From Devosia sp. SD17-2 (GTDB lineage Bacteria > Pseudomonadota > Alphaproteobacteria > Rhizobiales > Devosiaceae): DNA of 64,000 nt. The position numbers were made by a program, and so were the translations under genes. The stretch is taken from the NCBI RefSeq assembly GCF_029201565.1, contig NZ_CP104002.1, positions 3,613,001 through 3,677,000 of the forward strand, given 5' to 3'. The notes beneath the pieces were generated by a model. It was not told the DNA's origin. It saw only the letters and a list, made by a program, of their open reading frames with translations, and ran no database searches. The number at the start of each line of letters is the position of its first letter. Position 1 is the stretch's first letter. This document shows positions 44,603 through 51,967 of this stretch, one piece after another.

Positions 44603-46195
44603 TCAGCATCTCCCCATGATTGTTTCGCGACCGTCGAGGACGGTCTGGATGATACGCGTCAGCTTCCGAATGCTGCCGCCTGGCCACGCCGCGCGGACGA
44701 GATCGAGTTCGTCTTCTGCGAGCGGCTGGAACCATCGCCGATCGATGCCTCGCTCCCGCGCGATGCGATCGACGATCTGCCCCGACAGCACGCCCAAGTG
44801 CGCCCAACTGGGCGTCGGCATGCGCAAGATACGCATGCGATCGCGGAGAGGCGCCGGAATGCCGTCGACCGAATTCGCGGTCGCAAAATGGCTCACGAAG
44901 CTCAGATCGCACTCGACTTCGAGTGCCGGGTCGCGGAACCGGCGTGCCTGGTCTAGCTCGAGCAACGGCAGCAAGGCGTCCAAGGCGGCCCCGTTTGCCG
45001 AGCCAGTCACCGCCTTCTCAACCTCGTCCCAGATGACGGCGCCCGATGCTGTCTTTGCGCGCTTGATCAGCTGCAGAGGCACGCTTTCACGGGCCGTAGA
45101 CCACTGCGCGCTCGTGCCGCCAAGAGCTGCGTCTGCCACGCCGCCCAAGCTGAAAAGCTCGCATGGAAGCCCGAGCTCATCGCAGATCGCTCGGGCCAGC
45201 GAACTCTTGCCCGACCCCGGCTCTCCGACAAGAAGAGTCGGCCGAAAGCGGACGTCGTCGCGGGTCACGAGGTCGCCAAGAATGGTATCGATCACGTCGA
45301 TAGCGTGCGGCCATTGAAGCATCAAATGACGTCGTGCCGCGGCGATATCGCCCTTGGCCACCAGTGGCAACGGCTCCCCGGCGATGTCCTTCCAGCCTCG
45401 GAAAATGTCTTTGCGATGACTCGTCTGGCCGTCCGGCAGCTCGGGCACCACGATCACTGCAGCCGGCTCGGCAGCACGGGTCTCTTCGATGGCTTCTTGC
45501 CAATCCTCCTCGCCCGGCTCGTCGCGCTGAGCGGCTGCGGCGATGTCCTCGAAGGTCGGTGCCGCACCCGTTTCTGCGGCCTTCTTATCCGCGGCTGCGA
45601 TGATGACGCGCGCAAGACCGATGTCGTCTTGAACGTCGCTAAAACGGGCAATTTCGTTGTAGCCATGCTTGCAGTAGTTCTGCATCGACGTTTGCTGTCG
45701 GCCGAGTAAACCTGCCACAACACAGTGGTGCCAGAAGTCGAGATTCCGCGAGCGCGAGACCGCCCGCTCTGCGATATAGAGAGCGAGCGCCTCGCGCGCT
45801 GGACGAGTGCTATCGCCACTCGTGAGCATGCACGATTGATAGACGCGCATGCGCCATTCGTCTTCGTGCGAAATCCCAGATAGCTCCAAGCGCACGGCTT
45901 CAACTGCCAGCGGCGCGCAGGTGTCGCGCAACACTGAAACTGCGTTGCGCAACTCAAGTGTTGGCACAATCGGAACAGCCGCTCCGTGCTCGTCGTAGCG
46001 ATACAAACCGATCGTCGGCAAACTGTCGCACCAAGCTTGAATGTCGCGCTCAATGTTGTCCGCGAAAAACGGCGCCCCGGCGATGAGGTCGTCGAGCGTC
46101 GGAAGACGCCCGGCGCGGATGACGTCGTGCAAGACGCCCCGTTCGCGCACGAGAAGAATGGTCGCAGCGTCTGCGACGTTTTCCTTTGATGTCAT
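44603..46195 (-). CDS. AAA+ ATPase, 530 aa
   Basis: It has an N-terminal helical region of about 270 residues with no recognised domain, then an AAA+ module: Walker A GEPGSGKSS, Walker B AVIWDEVEKA, sensor 1 in SHFATANSVDG, and arginines in PLRDRMRILRMP. The Walker A and sensor pattern resembles Lon/ClpX-type AAA modules, but no protease domain is present. It leads the minus-strand island operon. An unfoldase or remodelling role is inferred. Confidence 0.75.
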   Translation of the reverse strand: MTSKENVADAATILLVRERGVLHDVIRAGRLPTLDDLIAGAPFFADNIERDIQAWCDSLPTIGLYRYDEHGAAVPIVPTLELRNAVSVLRDTCAPLAVEAVRLELSGISHEDEWRMRVYQSCMLTSGDSTRPAREALALYIAERAVSRSRNLDFWHHCVVAGLLGRQQTSMQNYCKHGYNEIARFSDVQDDIGLARVIIAAADKKAAETGAAPTFEDIAAAAQRDEPGEEDWQEAIEETRAAEPAAVIVVPELPDGQTSHRKDIFRGWKDIAGEPLPLVAKGDIAAARRHLMLQWPHAIDVIDTILGDLVTRDDVRFRPTLLVGEPGSGKSSLARAICDELGLPCELFSLGGVADAALGGTSAQWSTARESVPLQLIKRAKTASGAVIWDEVEKAVTGSANGAALDALLPLLELDQARRFRDPALEVECDLSFVSHFATANSVDGIPAPLRDRMRILRMPTPSWAHLGVLSGQIVDRIARERGIDRRWFQPLAEDELDLVRAAWPGGSIRKLTRIIQTVLDGRETIMGRC

Positions 46196-46375
46196 GTGAT
46201 TTTTGGTAGCGGGCCGGTTCCGGCTCCACGCCCCGTAGCACTCCGCGGATGCGGGCTGGGCTCGGGGTGCGCCGCCGAGCGCATGGCATCGGCGTCACAG
46301 GTCGGCGTCTATAGCGCAGAGATCAGAGCGTGTCCGGAGAGAAAATCGACGGCATTTTATCTAATGGCTGCGGCG

Positions 46376-46726
46376 TCACTCGATGTCGCGATCGACGAGC
46401 CGCTTGTGTCTGCTTGAGAGCCATGCCGCGATGACGTCGTCGTCGATGCCCTGCGATCGCATAGACGCTATGAAGTCGTCCAGGTGCTCTGCAAGCCGCG
46501 CGTCGCGCACGCGGTCTGCCATCTCACCGGCTTGTTTCTTCACTCGATCGGGGATTGGCGGGGAATCTGGGCCCTTTCCGAGCATGCGCTGCAGCGAACG
46601 CGGATTGAGATCGAGCCAGCGCGCGATCTTCTTGCTGGACCATTCCGGAAATACTGCAGCAAGCGTCAATGCGAAGAGGCTGTGCCTGCGTGGATCAATG
46701 TCCCATTCGTCTTTGTCTTCACTCAT
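46376..46726 (-). CDS. Hypothetical HTH-like protein
   Basis: A 116-residue protein from ATG 46726 with a possible helix-turn-helix in SSKKIARWLDLNPRSLQRML. A charged helical C-terminus follows. It is divergent from 46939 and upstream of the AAA+ operon, where a switch regulator would be placed. The family is not recognised. Confidence 0.55.
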   Translation of the reverse strand: MSEDKDEWDIDPRRHSLFALTLAAVFPEWSSKKIARWLDLNPRSLQRMLGKGPDSPPIPDRVKKQAGEMADRVRDARLAEHLDDFIASMRSQGIDDDVIAAWLSSRHKRLVDRDIE

Positions 46727-46776
46727 ACCCCGCAAGATACACACGCGCGCGCTGATCCGCCATACCTTCTAAGTGC

Positions 46777-46834
46777 TTGCAATTTAATGCAAATCAGAAA
46801 TAATTCACTTTTTATGAACTTTCTTCTTGAAAGT
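46777..46834. promoter_or_regulatory. AT-rich divergent control region with two inverted repeats
   Basis: TTGCA-N6-TGCAA at 46777-46792 and ACTTTC-N5-GAAAGT at 46818-46834 lie in the AT-rich gap between the divergent genes at 46726 and 46939. They are candidate operators for one of the island HTH proteins. Confidence 0.5.
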
Positions 46835-46938
46835 GGTTAATGCGTGCGCTATCTTCAAATCATCGGACGGCAAGAGGCGGTCCGAACAACACCTAAGTAC
46901 CAGAATGGCGAGCGCCAACTGGTCGATGGAGACAGAAA

Positions 46939-47343
46939 ATGAACGCTTTCCGCGTCCTGAACACAACTTCCTCACAGACCATCGCAGTCGTCCTCGCAGA
47001 GGATTGGGATGCAGCTCTCGAAGCCGCTGCAAAGCATGCCGGCGTCGGCGCGCACATCGACGTCGAGAACGCGGACGGTGATGTGGACTTCGTCGCAGAC
47101 TTCATCATCGACGGCATCAAGAAGAACAAGGAATACAACAGCGGATCGTATGATGGTTGGGATGCAAGCACGGCCAGGGAGATCTACTGCGACTTCTCCG
47201 CTTTCGATGCTTTCGATCCCAATGAGGAGAAGAATCTCATGATCGCCCTGCTCGCAGAGCCTGGCTTCGAGTCCGCTGTCGATGCTCGCGTCACGGAGTG
47301 GCTCAATGATGCCATCCGCGAAGAGGCTGAAGAGGCCGAATGA
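46939..47343 (+). CDS. Acidic hypothetical protein, 134 aa
   Basis: MNAFRVLNTTSSQTIAVVLA... is a strongly acidic protein (many Asp/Glu, C-terminus EEAEEAE) with a VDFVADFIIDG stretch. No family is recognised; DNA mimicry would fit the charge but has no other support. It is the first gene of the plus-strand island operon, followed by a terminator-like hairpin. Confidence 0.55.
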   Translation: MNAFRVLNTTSSQTIAVVLAEDWDAALEAAAKHAGVGAHIDVENADGDVDFVADFIIDGIKKNKEYNSGSYDGWDASTAREIYCDFSAFDAFDPNEEKNLMIALLAEPGFESAVDARVTEWLNDAIREEAEEAE

Positions 47344-47351
47344 GCGACACC

Positions 47352-47380
47352 ACGGGGGCTACGGCCCCCGTCTTCTTCTG
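47352..47380 (+). terminator. Hairpin after the acidic-protein gene
   Basis: An 8-bp GC-rich stem (47352-47359 with 47364-47371, 4-base TACG loop) is followed by CTTCTTCTG. It could partly terminate transcription before the next gene. Confidence 0.65.
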
Positions 47381-47392
47381 TAGGAGCCACTC

Positions 47393-48055
47393 ATGGACAT
47401 GACACGAACTGATACCATCGAGACCGTCGCCGGCATCCTCTTCGGCCGCGACAAAGCTGGGAAGCCCGAAAAAGGGTGGGTCGCAAAGCTCGCACGCAAG
47501 CTCGATATGACACCGACTGCTGTGCACAAGACACTCGAAAAAGACGAGAGTCCCGTCTTCGATCGCAAGCTGATCGCATTGATCGAGCGCGAGCGCACCC
47601 GCATGACGAACGACGTCACGATGCTCTCGGAGATCCTCTGGAGTCCCTTCAACATCGACCTGCCCACACCGCCTCCGATCATGCCCCTCGCGCAGCGGGA
47701 GGCAGAAGTCGATGCAGAGCGAGCGAAGTATGGGCTCGTCGACCCGCCTCTCTACGAAGACGAGGGGCATCAACACCAGCGGGCTAAAGGCATCCGTAAG
47801 GAGCATGGCGGCAGCTATGGCTTTTCGATCTGCTTCGACACGCGTGAAACAGAGAAGATCGCGCTGAGCTGCGCCCAAGGCGAAGGCCAAAAATGGCAGA
47901 TCCAGCGAGCTTCCTGGGACGTCGAAAATGACACTTCGAAGATGCGGGAGCGCATGGAAGAGAGGGGCCTGTCCGTGGAGCCGCTCGGAAAGCGGTATAT
48001 CGATGGCCCTACCATCTATCGCATCAGCCAGAGGGGCGCCCAAAATGCTGAATGA
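47393..48055 (+). CDS. Hypothetical protein with N-terminal HTH
   Basis: A 220-residue protein. Residues about 28-50 (GWVAKLARKLDMTPTAVHKT) look like a DNA-binding helix-turn-helix. The C-terminal part (FSICFDTRETEKIALSCAQG and following) is beta-rich. It overlaps the ADP-ribosyltransferase-like gene by 11 bases. The pair could be a regulator or neutraliser with an effector, but this is an inference from order only. Confidence 0.55.
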   Translation: MDMTRTDTIETVAGILFGRDKAGKPEKGWVAKLARKLDMTPTAVHKTLEKDESPVFDRKLIALIERERTRMTNDVTMLSEILWSPFNIDLPTPPPIMPLAQREAEVDAERAKYGLVDPPLYEDEGHQHQRAKGIRKEHGGSYGFSICFDTRETEKIALSCAQGEGQKWQIQRASWDVENDTSKMRERMEERGLSVEPLGKRYIDGPTIYRISQRGAQNAE

Positions 48056-48569
48056 AGCAGAAATGATCGACCGCGCGATCGCCGTTCTCTTTGCGCCCGG
48101 CGTCGATTCCGACCTCCGTCCATACGCGCTCGTCGACGGCATCGAGAAGGCCGCGACGCCCTCGGCGGCATGGCAGATCTTTCAGCGCGGCTGGACGTGC
48201 TGTGATGCCGTGAGCCCGCGTGTCATCGACGACATCATGAAAGTGCTGCTCGCCACCAGCGCGCGCGGCACGGACTTTCTGAAAGGCAAAGACCGCGAAT
48301 TCTACGACAGCCTGCCGACCAAGGTCACCGTCTATCGTGGCGCCCCAAGGGGTTCACGCGGCGGCATTTCGTGGACCACTGACATCGCTATCGCGCGTGA
48401 GTTCGCGGAAGGTCATCGCGGGATGTACGTGCCAGATGGCGTGATCTTCGAGCGCGTCATCAAGAAGTCGGACATCTTGACTGTCTCCATGGACCGCGAC
48501 GAATCGGAGATCATCTTGAAGCCCCGCTGGCGCAGCGCGACCGTCATCGAGCTCGAAGACGCCGCATAA
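48045..48569 (+). CDS. Predicted ADP-ribosyltransferase-fold protein, R-S-E class
   Basis: A 174-residue protein with the three landmark motifs of arginine-type ADP-ribosyltransferases in order and at suitable spacing: R98 in VYRG, S109-W-T111 in ISWTTD, and E153-S-E155 in DRDESEIIL. Similar compact enzymes (Alt, ModA, ModB) modify host RNA polymerase or ribosomal proteins in T4 phage. There is no signal peptide, so the target should be inside the cell. Function is inferred from motifs. Confidence 0.68.
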   Translation: MLNEAEMIDRAIAVLFAPGVDSDLRPYALVDGIEKAATPSAAWQIFQRGWTCCDAVSPRVIDDIMKVLLATSARGTDFLKGKDREFYDSLPTKVTVYRGAPRGSRGGISWTTDIAIAREFAEGHRGMYVPDGVIFERVIKKSDILTVSMDRDESEIILKPRWRSATVIELEDAA

Positions 48570-48589
48570 AGATGAGAGGAGATGAGGTG

Positions 48590-48799
48590 ATGTCGTCACA
48601 GCGAAACACTGAAGACCGCATTCTCGCCGCTGGCGCAATCAGATCAGTATCTGGAGCGGGGGGCTGGACTGGAGTTGTCCTTTCGGGTCCGAAAGGGGCG
48701 ATCCGGCCGACCGGCATTGAAAAACGACTGTCACAGAAGTCGTGGCAGACGCGGAAAGAGGCTGTCGCGTTTGCGCAGGCTTATATCGACAAGCACTGA
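48590..48799 (+). CDS. Small hypothetical protein, 69 aa
   Basis: MSSQRNTEDRILAAGAIR... has a glycine-rich middle (SGAGGWTGVVLSGPKG) and a helical end (KEAVAFAQAYIDKH). The ATG at 48590 follows GATGAGGTG. An earlier ATG at 48572 is possible. It closes the plus-strand operon before a terminator. Confidence 0.5.
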   Translation: MSSQRNTEDRILAAGAIRSVSGAGGWTGVVLSGPKGAIRPTGIEKRLSQKSWQTRKEAVAFAQAYIDKH

Positions 48800-48819
48800 C
48801 TAGCAACATCAATCCATCC

Positions 48820-48847
48820 AGCCGGCGCCTCACCCGCGCCGGCTTTT
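48820..48847 (+). terminator. Terminator of the plus-strand island operon
   Basis: A 9-bp perfect stem AGCCGGCGC (48820-48828 with 48836-48844, 7-base loop) ends in TTTT. Confidence 0.75.
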
Positions 48848-48866
48848 CCATGCCGATCGCGTGTCG

Positions 48867-48900
48867 CTCGTCCTAAACTCGTCCTAGTCCGAAATCGGAC
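48867..48900. repeat. Tandem 9-mers and palindrome beside tRNA-Met
   Basis: CTCGTCCTA occurs at 48867-48875 and 48878-48886 (period 11) and is followed by the palindrome GTCCGAAATCGGAC at 48887-48900. Sites of this form near a tRNA 3' end can be integrase arm sites. No integrase gene is present, so this is tentative. Confidence 0.35.
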
Positions 48901-48915
48901 CAACCCCCGGAAAGC

Positions 48916-48938
48916 AAAAACCCCCGGTTTCCCGGGGG
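48916..48938 (-). terminator. Terminator of tRNA-Met
   Basis: CCCCCGG (48921-48927) pairs with CCGGGGG (48932-48938) around a 4-base loop. On the minus strand the hairpin is followed by TTTTT (48916-48920). Confidence 0.8.
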
Positions 48939-48944
48939 TTTGAA

Positions 48945-49021
48945 TGGTAGCGAAGCCCAGATTTGAACTGGGGACACACGGATTATGATTCCGCCGCTCT
49001 AACCAACTGAGCTACTCCGCC
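48945..49021 (-). tRNA. Elongator tRNA-Met (CAT)
   Basis: The 77-nt minus-strand sequence folds as a cloverleaf: acceptor GGCGGAG with CTTCGCT (two G-U pairs), D stem GCTC/GAGC, anticodon loop ATCATAA with CAT, T stem CCCAG/CTGGG with TTCAAAT loop, and encoded CCA. The first acceptor pair is formed, so it is the elongator and not the initiator tRNA. A tRNA-Ile2 with modified CAT cannot be excluded. It marks the right edge of the accessory island. Confidence 0.93.
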
Positions 49022-49091
49022 TCAAGGCGTCGACCTAGGCCGATGAGCGCTTTAGTAAAAGTGTGGGGCAAAGCTGTCAAGCGGATCGCTA

Positions 49092-50531
49092 TCAATTTTC
49101 CGATTGTGCCATCAGCCTTTCCACAAGTTGCAAATCCGCCAAGAACTTAGCGCGTTCAACCGCCCTGCCCTCGGCGTCCGGAATGCGCAGGAGATAGGAG
49201 GGGTGGTTGGTGACGACGAGGATCGCGCCATCGTCGAGCGGAATCGGTTCGCCGCGGACCTTGGCGACACAAACCGCTTTTCCCAGAAGGCTTTGGGCGG
49301 CGGAGGCGCCGAGGGCGACGATCAGCCGGGGCCGCGTCAGCTGCCGCTCCATGTCGAGCCAGTGGCGGCAGGCGGAGATTTCACCGCTATCGGGCTTCTG
49401 ATGAATGCGGCGCTTGCCGCGCGGCACGAATTTGAAATGCTTTACCGCGTTGGTAACATAGAGCTTTTTTCGATCAATGCCGACCTCGGCGATGGCCTCG
49501 TCGAACACCTGGCCGGCGGGGCCGACGAAGGGGCGACCGGCCAGATCCTCCTGGTCGCCGGGCTGTTCGCCGACCACCATGACCTTGGCGTCGGGCGGGC
49601 CTTCCCCGAAGACGGGCTGGGTGGCGTGCTCGTAGAGGGGGCAGCGGCGGCAGCTTTCTATGGCTGCCCTTGCATCGGGGATAGACTGGATAAGTTCATC
49701 TACCGCGCTGATTTCCCGCGCCTTTTGGCGGAGGTGCCGGGCCGGCGGCTGGGTGCTCGCACGGGCGATCATCTCCGCCTCCATCGCCCGCGCATTGCGG
49801 ATGAGGGGCGCGATCTGGGCGGCTTCGGGGAGATTGCGCCAGTATTTGACCGGCATCTCCGATTTCATCATCGAGACCTTCAACCGCGCCGGGTTGAAAA
49901 TGGCGGCGTAATAGGTGGTCCAATCATCCTCCACCGCGTCGTGGGCGGGGACATCTTTCTTCGAGCCGCCAGGGCCGAACGACAAATTCTCCATATCCCA
50001 GAAGGTACTAGCATAGGGAGTAACGATGGCCCAGTTCATGCCGGCGAAGCGTCGGGCGAAGAAGGGTGCGGTCGCTTCGAGCACATAATGGTCGGGCTCG
50101 AGCCAGGCGACATAGCGCTCTTCGCCCGCCAGAGGGACCGTGCGGAAGCGCACGAAGGCCTTCATCTTGTGTGCATCACGACGCACCGCAGAGGCCATAT
50201 TGGTTAGCAGACTGTTAGCACTATCAGCCGCGTTCATGAGAATTCGTGAATCCTGCTGCAGACGCCAGAGCATGGTGTAGAGCCGGGCAAAACGCTCGGG
50301 GTCGGAATGCTGTATGACGGTCTGGGCGAGGGTGAGAAAATCGCGCGGGACCGAGCCGATGGCGCCCGCGACGGTGGGCAGCATGTCGTCGCCTGCCTCA
50401 AAGAGGCCATTGTCTTCCGCGCCGTAGCGCCAGACCACATTTGCCGGGGCGACACCGGCGGCGAGCAGTCGGCGCGCCTTGTCCCGCCACTCGGCAAAAT
50501 CATTGGGGCTCTCGAGCCGAACCGAGAGCAT
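49092..50531 (-). CDS. UdgX-type uracil-DNA glycosylase fused to DUF4130
   Basis: A 479-residue fusion. Residues about 1-255 match DUF4130 (FVRFR, WDMENLSFGPG). Residues about 280-479 are a family-4-like uracil-DNA glycosylase with GEQPGDQEDLAGRPFVGPAG and iron-sulfur cysteines C294 and C297 plus two later ones. KRRIH at 373-377 is the UdgX hallmark loop. Its histidine (H377) forms a covalent bond with uracil-DNA in mycobacterial UdgX. The start overlaps the radical SAM stop by one base. Confidence 0.88.
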   Translation of the reverse strand: MLSVRLESPNDFAEWRDKARRLLAAGVAPANVVWRYGAEDNGLFEAGDDMLPTVAGAIGSVPRDFLTLAQTVIQHSDPERFARLYTMLWRLQQDSRILMNAADSANSLLTNMASAVRRDAHKMKAFVRFRTVPLAGEERYVAWLEPDHYVLEATAPFFARRFAGMNWAIVTPYASTFWDMENLSFGPGGSKKDVPAHDAVEDDWTTYYAAIFNPARLKVSMMKSEMPVKYWRNLPEAAQIAPLIRNARAMEAEMIARASTQPPARHLRQKAREISAVDELIQSIPDARAAIESCRRCPLYEHATQPVFGEGPPDAKVMVVGEQPGDQEDLAGRPFVGPAGQVFDEAIAEVGIDRKKLYVTNAVKHFKFVPRGKRRIHQKPDSGEISACRHWLDMERQLTRPRLIVALGASAAQSLLGKAVCVAKVRGEPIPLDDGAILVVTNHPSYLLRIPDAEGRAVERAKFLADLQLVERLMAQSEN

Positions 50532-51766
50532 CAGAAAAGGCTCATCTGCTGGGGCGGCGGGGTGAGGCGCTGGCGCAGTTTGACGTCATCGATCTGGCCG
50601 CCCGGGCTCCAGTCGCTGGCGGTAATGAAGGGGCGGACCTTATCGATGGAGCCGGCGATGCGCGCGACATCGCTCAACCGAAGTCGGGTGAGGCGGCGGC
50701 TGGAGATGATGCGATCGACGCTGCGCACGCCGAGGCCGGGCACGCGCAGCAGCATTTCGCGATCGGCAAAATTGACGTCGACGGGAAAACGCGCGCGTTC
50801 CTTCAGCGCCCAGGCGAGCTTGGGGTCCACCGCCAGATCGAGATTGCCCCCTTCCCCGCCGGCGACGATTTCGGGGACATCAAAACCATAAAAGCGAATG
50901 AGCCAATCGGCCTGATAGAGGCGGTGCTCGCGCATCAGCGGGGGCGGCGCCAGCGGCAGGCGGGAGGAGGCGTCGGGAATGGGCGAGAAGGCGGAATAAT
51001 AGACGCGTTTCAGCCGATAGCCGGAATAGAGCCCGGCGGCGCGGGTGAGGATAGCGTCGTCATTGGCCTTGTCGGCGCCGATGATCATCTGGGTGGATTG
51101 ACCGGCGGGGGCAAATTTCTGGGGCTTTGAGCGGGTCTTCTTTTCGGGCTTGGCCTCATCGAGCTTTCCGCGCAGCCGCGCCATGGCGGTGCGGATTTCG
51201 GCGGGACGCTTTTCCGGCGCGAGGTTTTCCAGCGCGCTGTCTGTGGGCAGCTCGATATTGGTCGAGAGCCGGTCGGCCCAGAGGCCGGCCTCGGCCAAAA
51301 GCTCGGGCGCGGCGTTGGGGATGACTTTTAAATGGATGTAGCCGGCAAAGAGGTGGTCTTCGCGCAGGGTCCGGGCGACGCGAACCATCTGCTCCATGGT
51401 GTAGTCGGGCGAGCGGATGATGCCCGAGGAGAGGAACAGGCCTTCAATATAGTTGCGTTTGTAGAAATCGAGGGTGAGCTGGACCACCTCTTCGACCGAA
51501 AACCGCGCCCGCGCCACGTTGGAGGAGGAGCGGTTGATGCAATAAGCGCAGTCATAAATGCAGAAATTGGTCAGCAGCAGTTTTAAGAGGCTAATGCAGC
51601 GGCCATCGGGGGCGTAGGAATGGCAAATGCCGCTGCCCTCGGTCGAGCCAATGCCCTTGGTGCCAGCCGAATTGCGCTTCTCGCTGCCGCTCGAGGCGCA
51701 GGAGGCATCATATTTGGCGGCATCGGCGAGCACCGCCAGCTTGCGATTGAGGGTTAGCGTGGCCAT
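50531..51766 (-). CDS. UDG-linked radical SAM DNA modification/repair protein
   Basis: A 411-residue radical SAM protein with the cluster motif CIYDCAYC (CxxxCxxC, about residues 72-79) and a C-terminal helix-hairpin-helix (LLRVPGLGVRSVDRII). It belongs to the group always found beside UdgX/DUF4130 genes and distantly like spore photoproduct lyase. The reaction is unknown. It is co-transcribed with the UdgX gene. Confidence 0.87.
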   Translation of the reverse strand: MATLTLNRKLAVLADAAKYDASCASSGSEKRNSAGTKGIGSTEGSGICHSYAPDGRCISLLKLLLTNFCIYDCAYCINRSSSNVARARFSVEEVVQLTLDFYKRNYIEGLFLSSGIIRSPDYTMEQMVRVARTLREDHLFAGYIHLKVIPNAAPELLAEAGLWADRLSTNIELPTDSALENLAPEKRPAEIRTAMARLRGKLDEAKPEKKTRSKPQKFAPAGQSTQMIIGADKANDDAILTRAAGLYSGYRLKRVYYSAFSPIPDASSRLPLAPPPLMREHRLYQADWLIRFYGFDVPEIVAGGEGGNLDLAVDPKLAWALKERARFPVDVNFADREMLLRVPGLGVRSVDRIISSRRLTRLRLSDVARIAGSIDKVRPFITASDWSPGGQIDDVKLRQRLTPPPQQMSLF

Positions 51767-51967
51767 CTTTTTTGTTCATCCTTTGTTCTGGATGTTTAAT
51801 GGCTTGGGCTGCGGGAGGGAATGGGAAAAGGGGGCGGTGGAGGAATTGTGATCGGGGGAAGACAAAGCGTCCGCGTCACTAAGTGGCAGGACCTACGCGC
51901 TTTGGTGGTGTGTTCAGCCGCATTAAGTGCATCGCCAGGCCACCGCAGCCTACAAGCACTCTACGCC

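Noticed and set aside
46196..46375. Possible tRNA 3'-end copy (attachment site) at TGGTAGCG near 46204
   Set aside because: Only eight bases match the tRNA-Met 3' end and the following sequence diverges at once.
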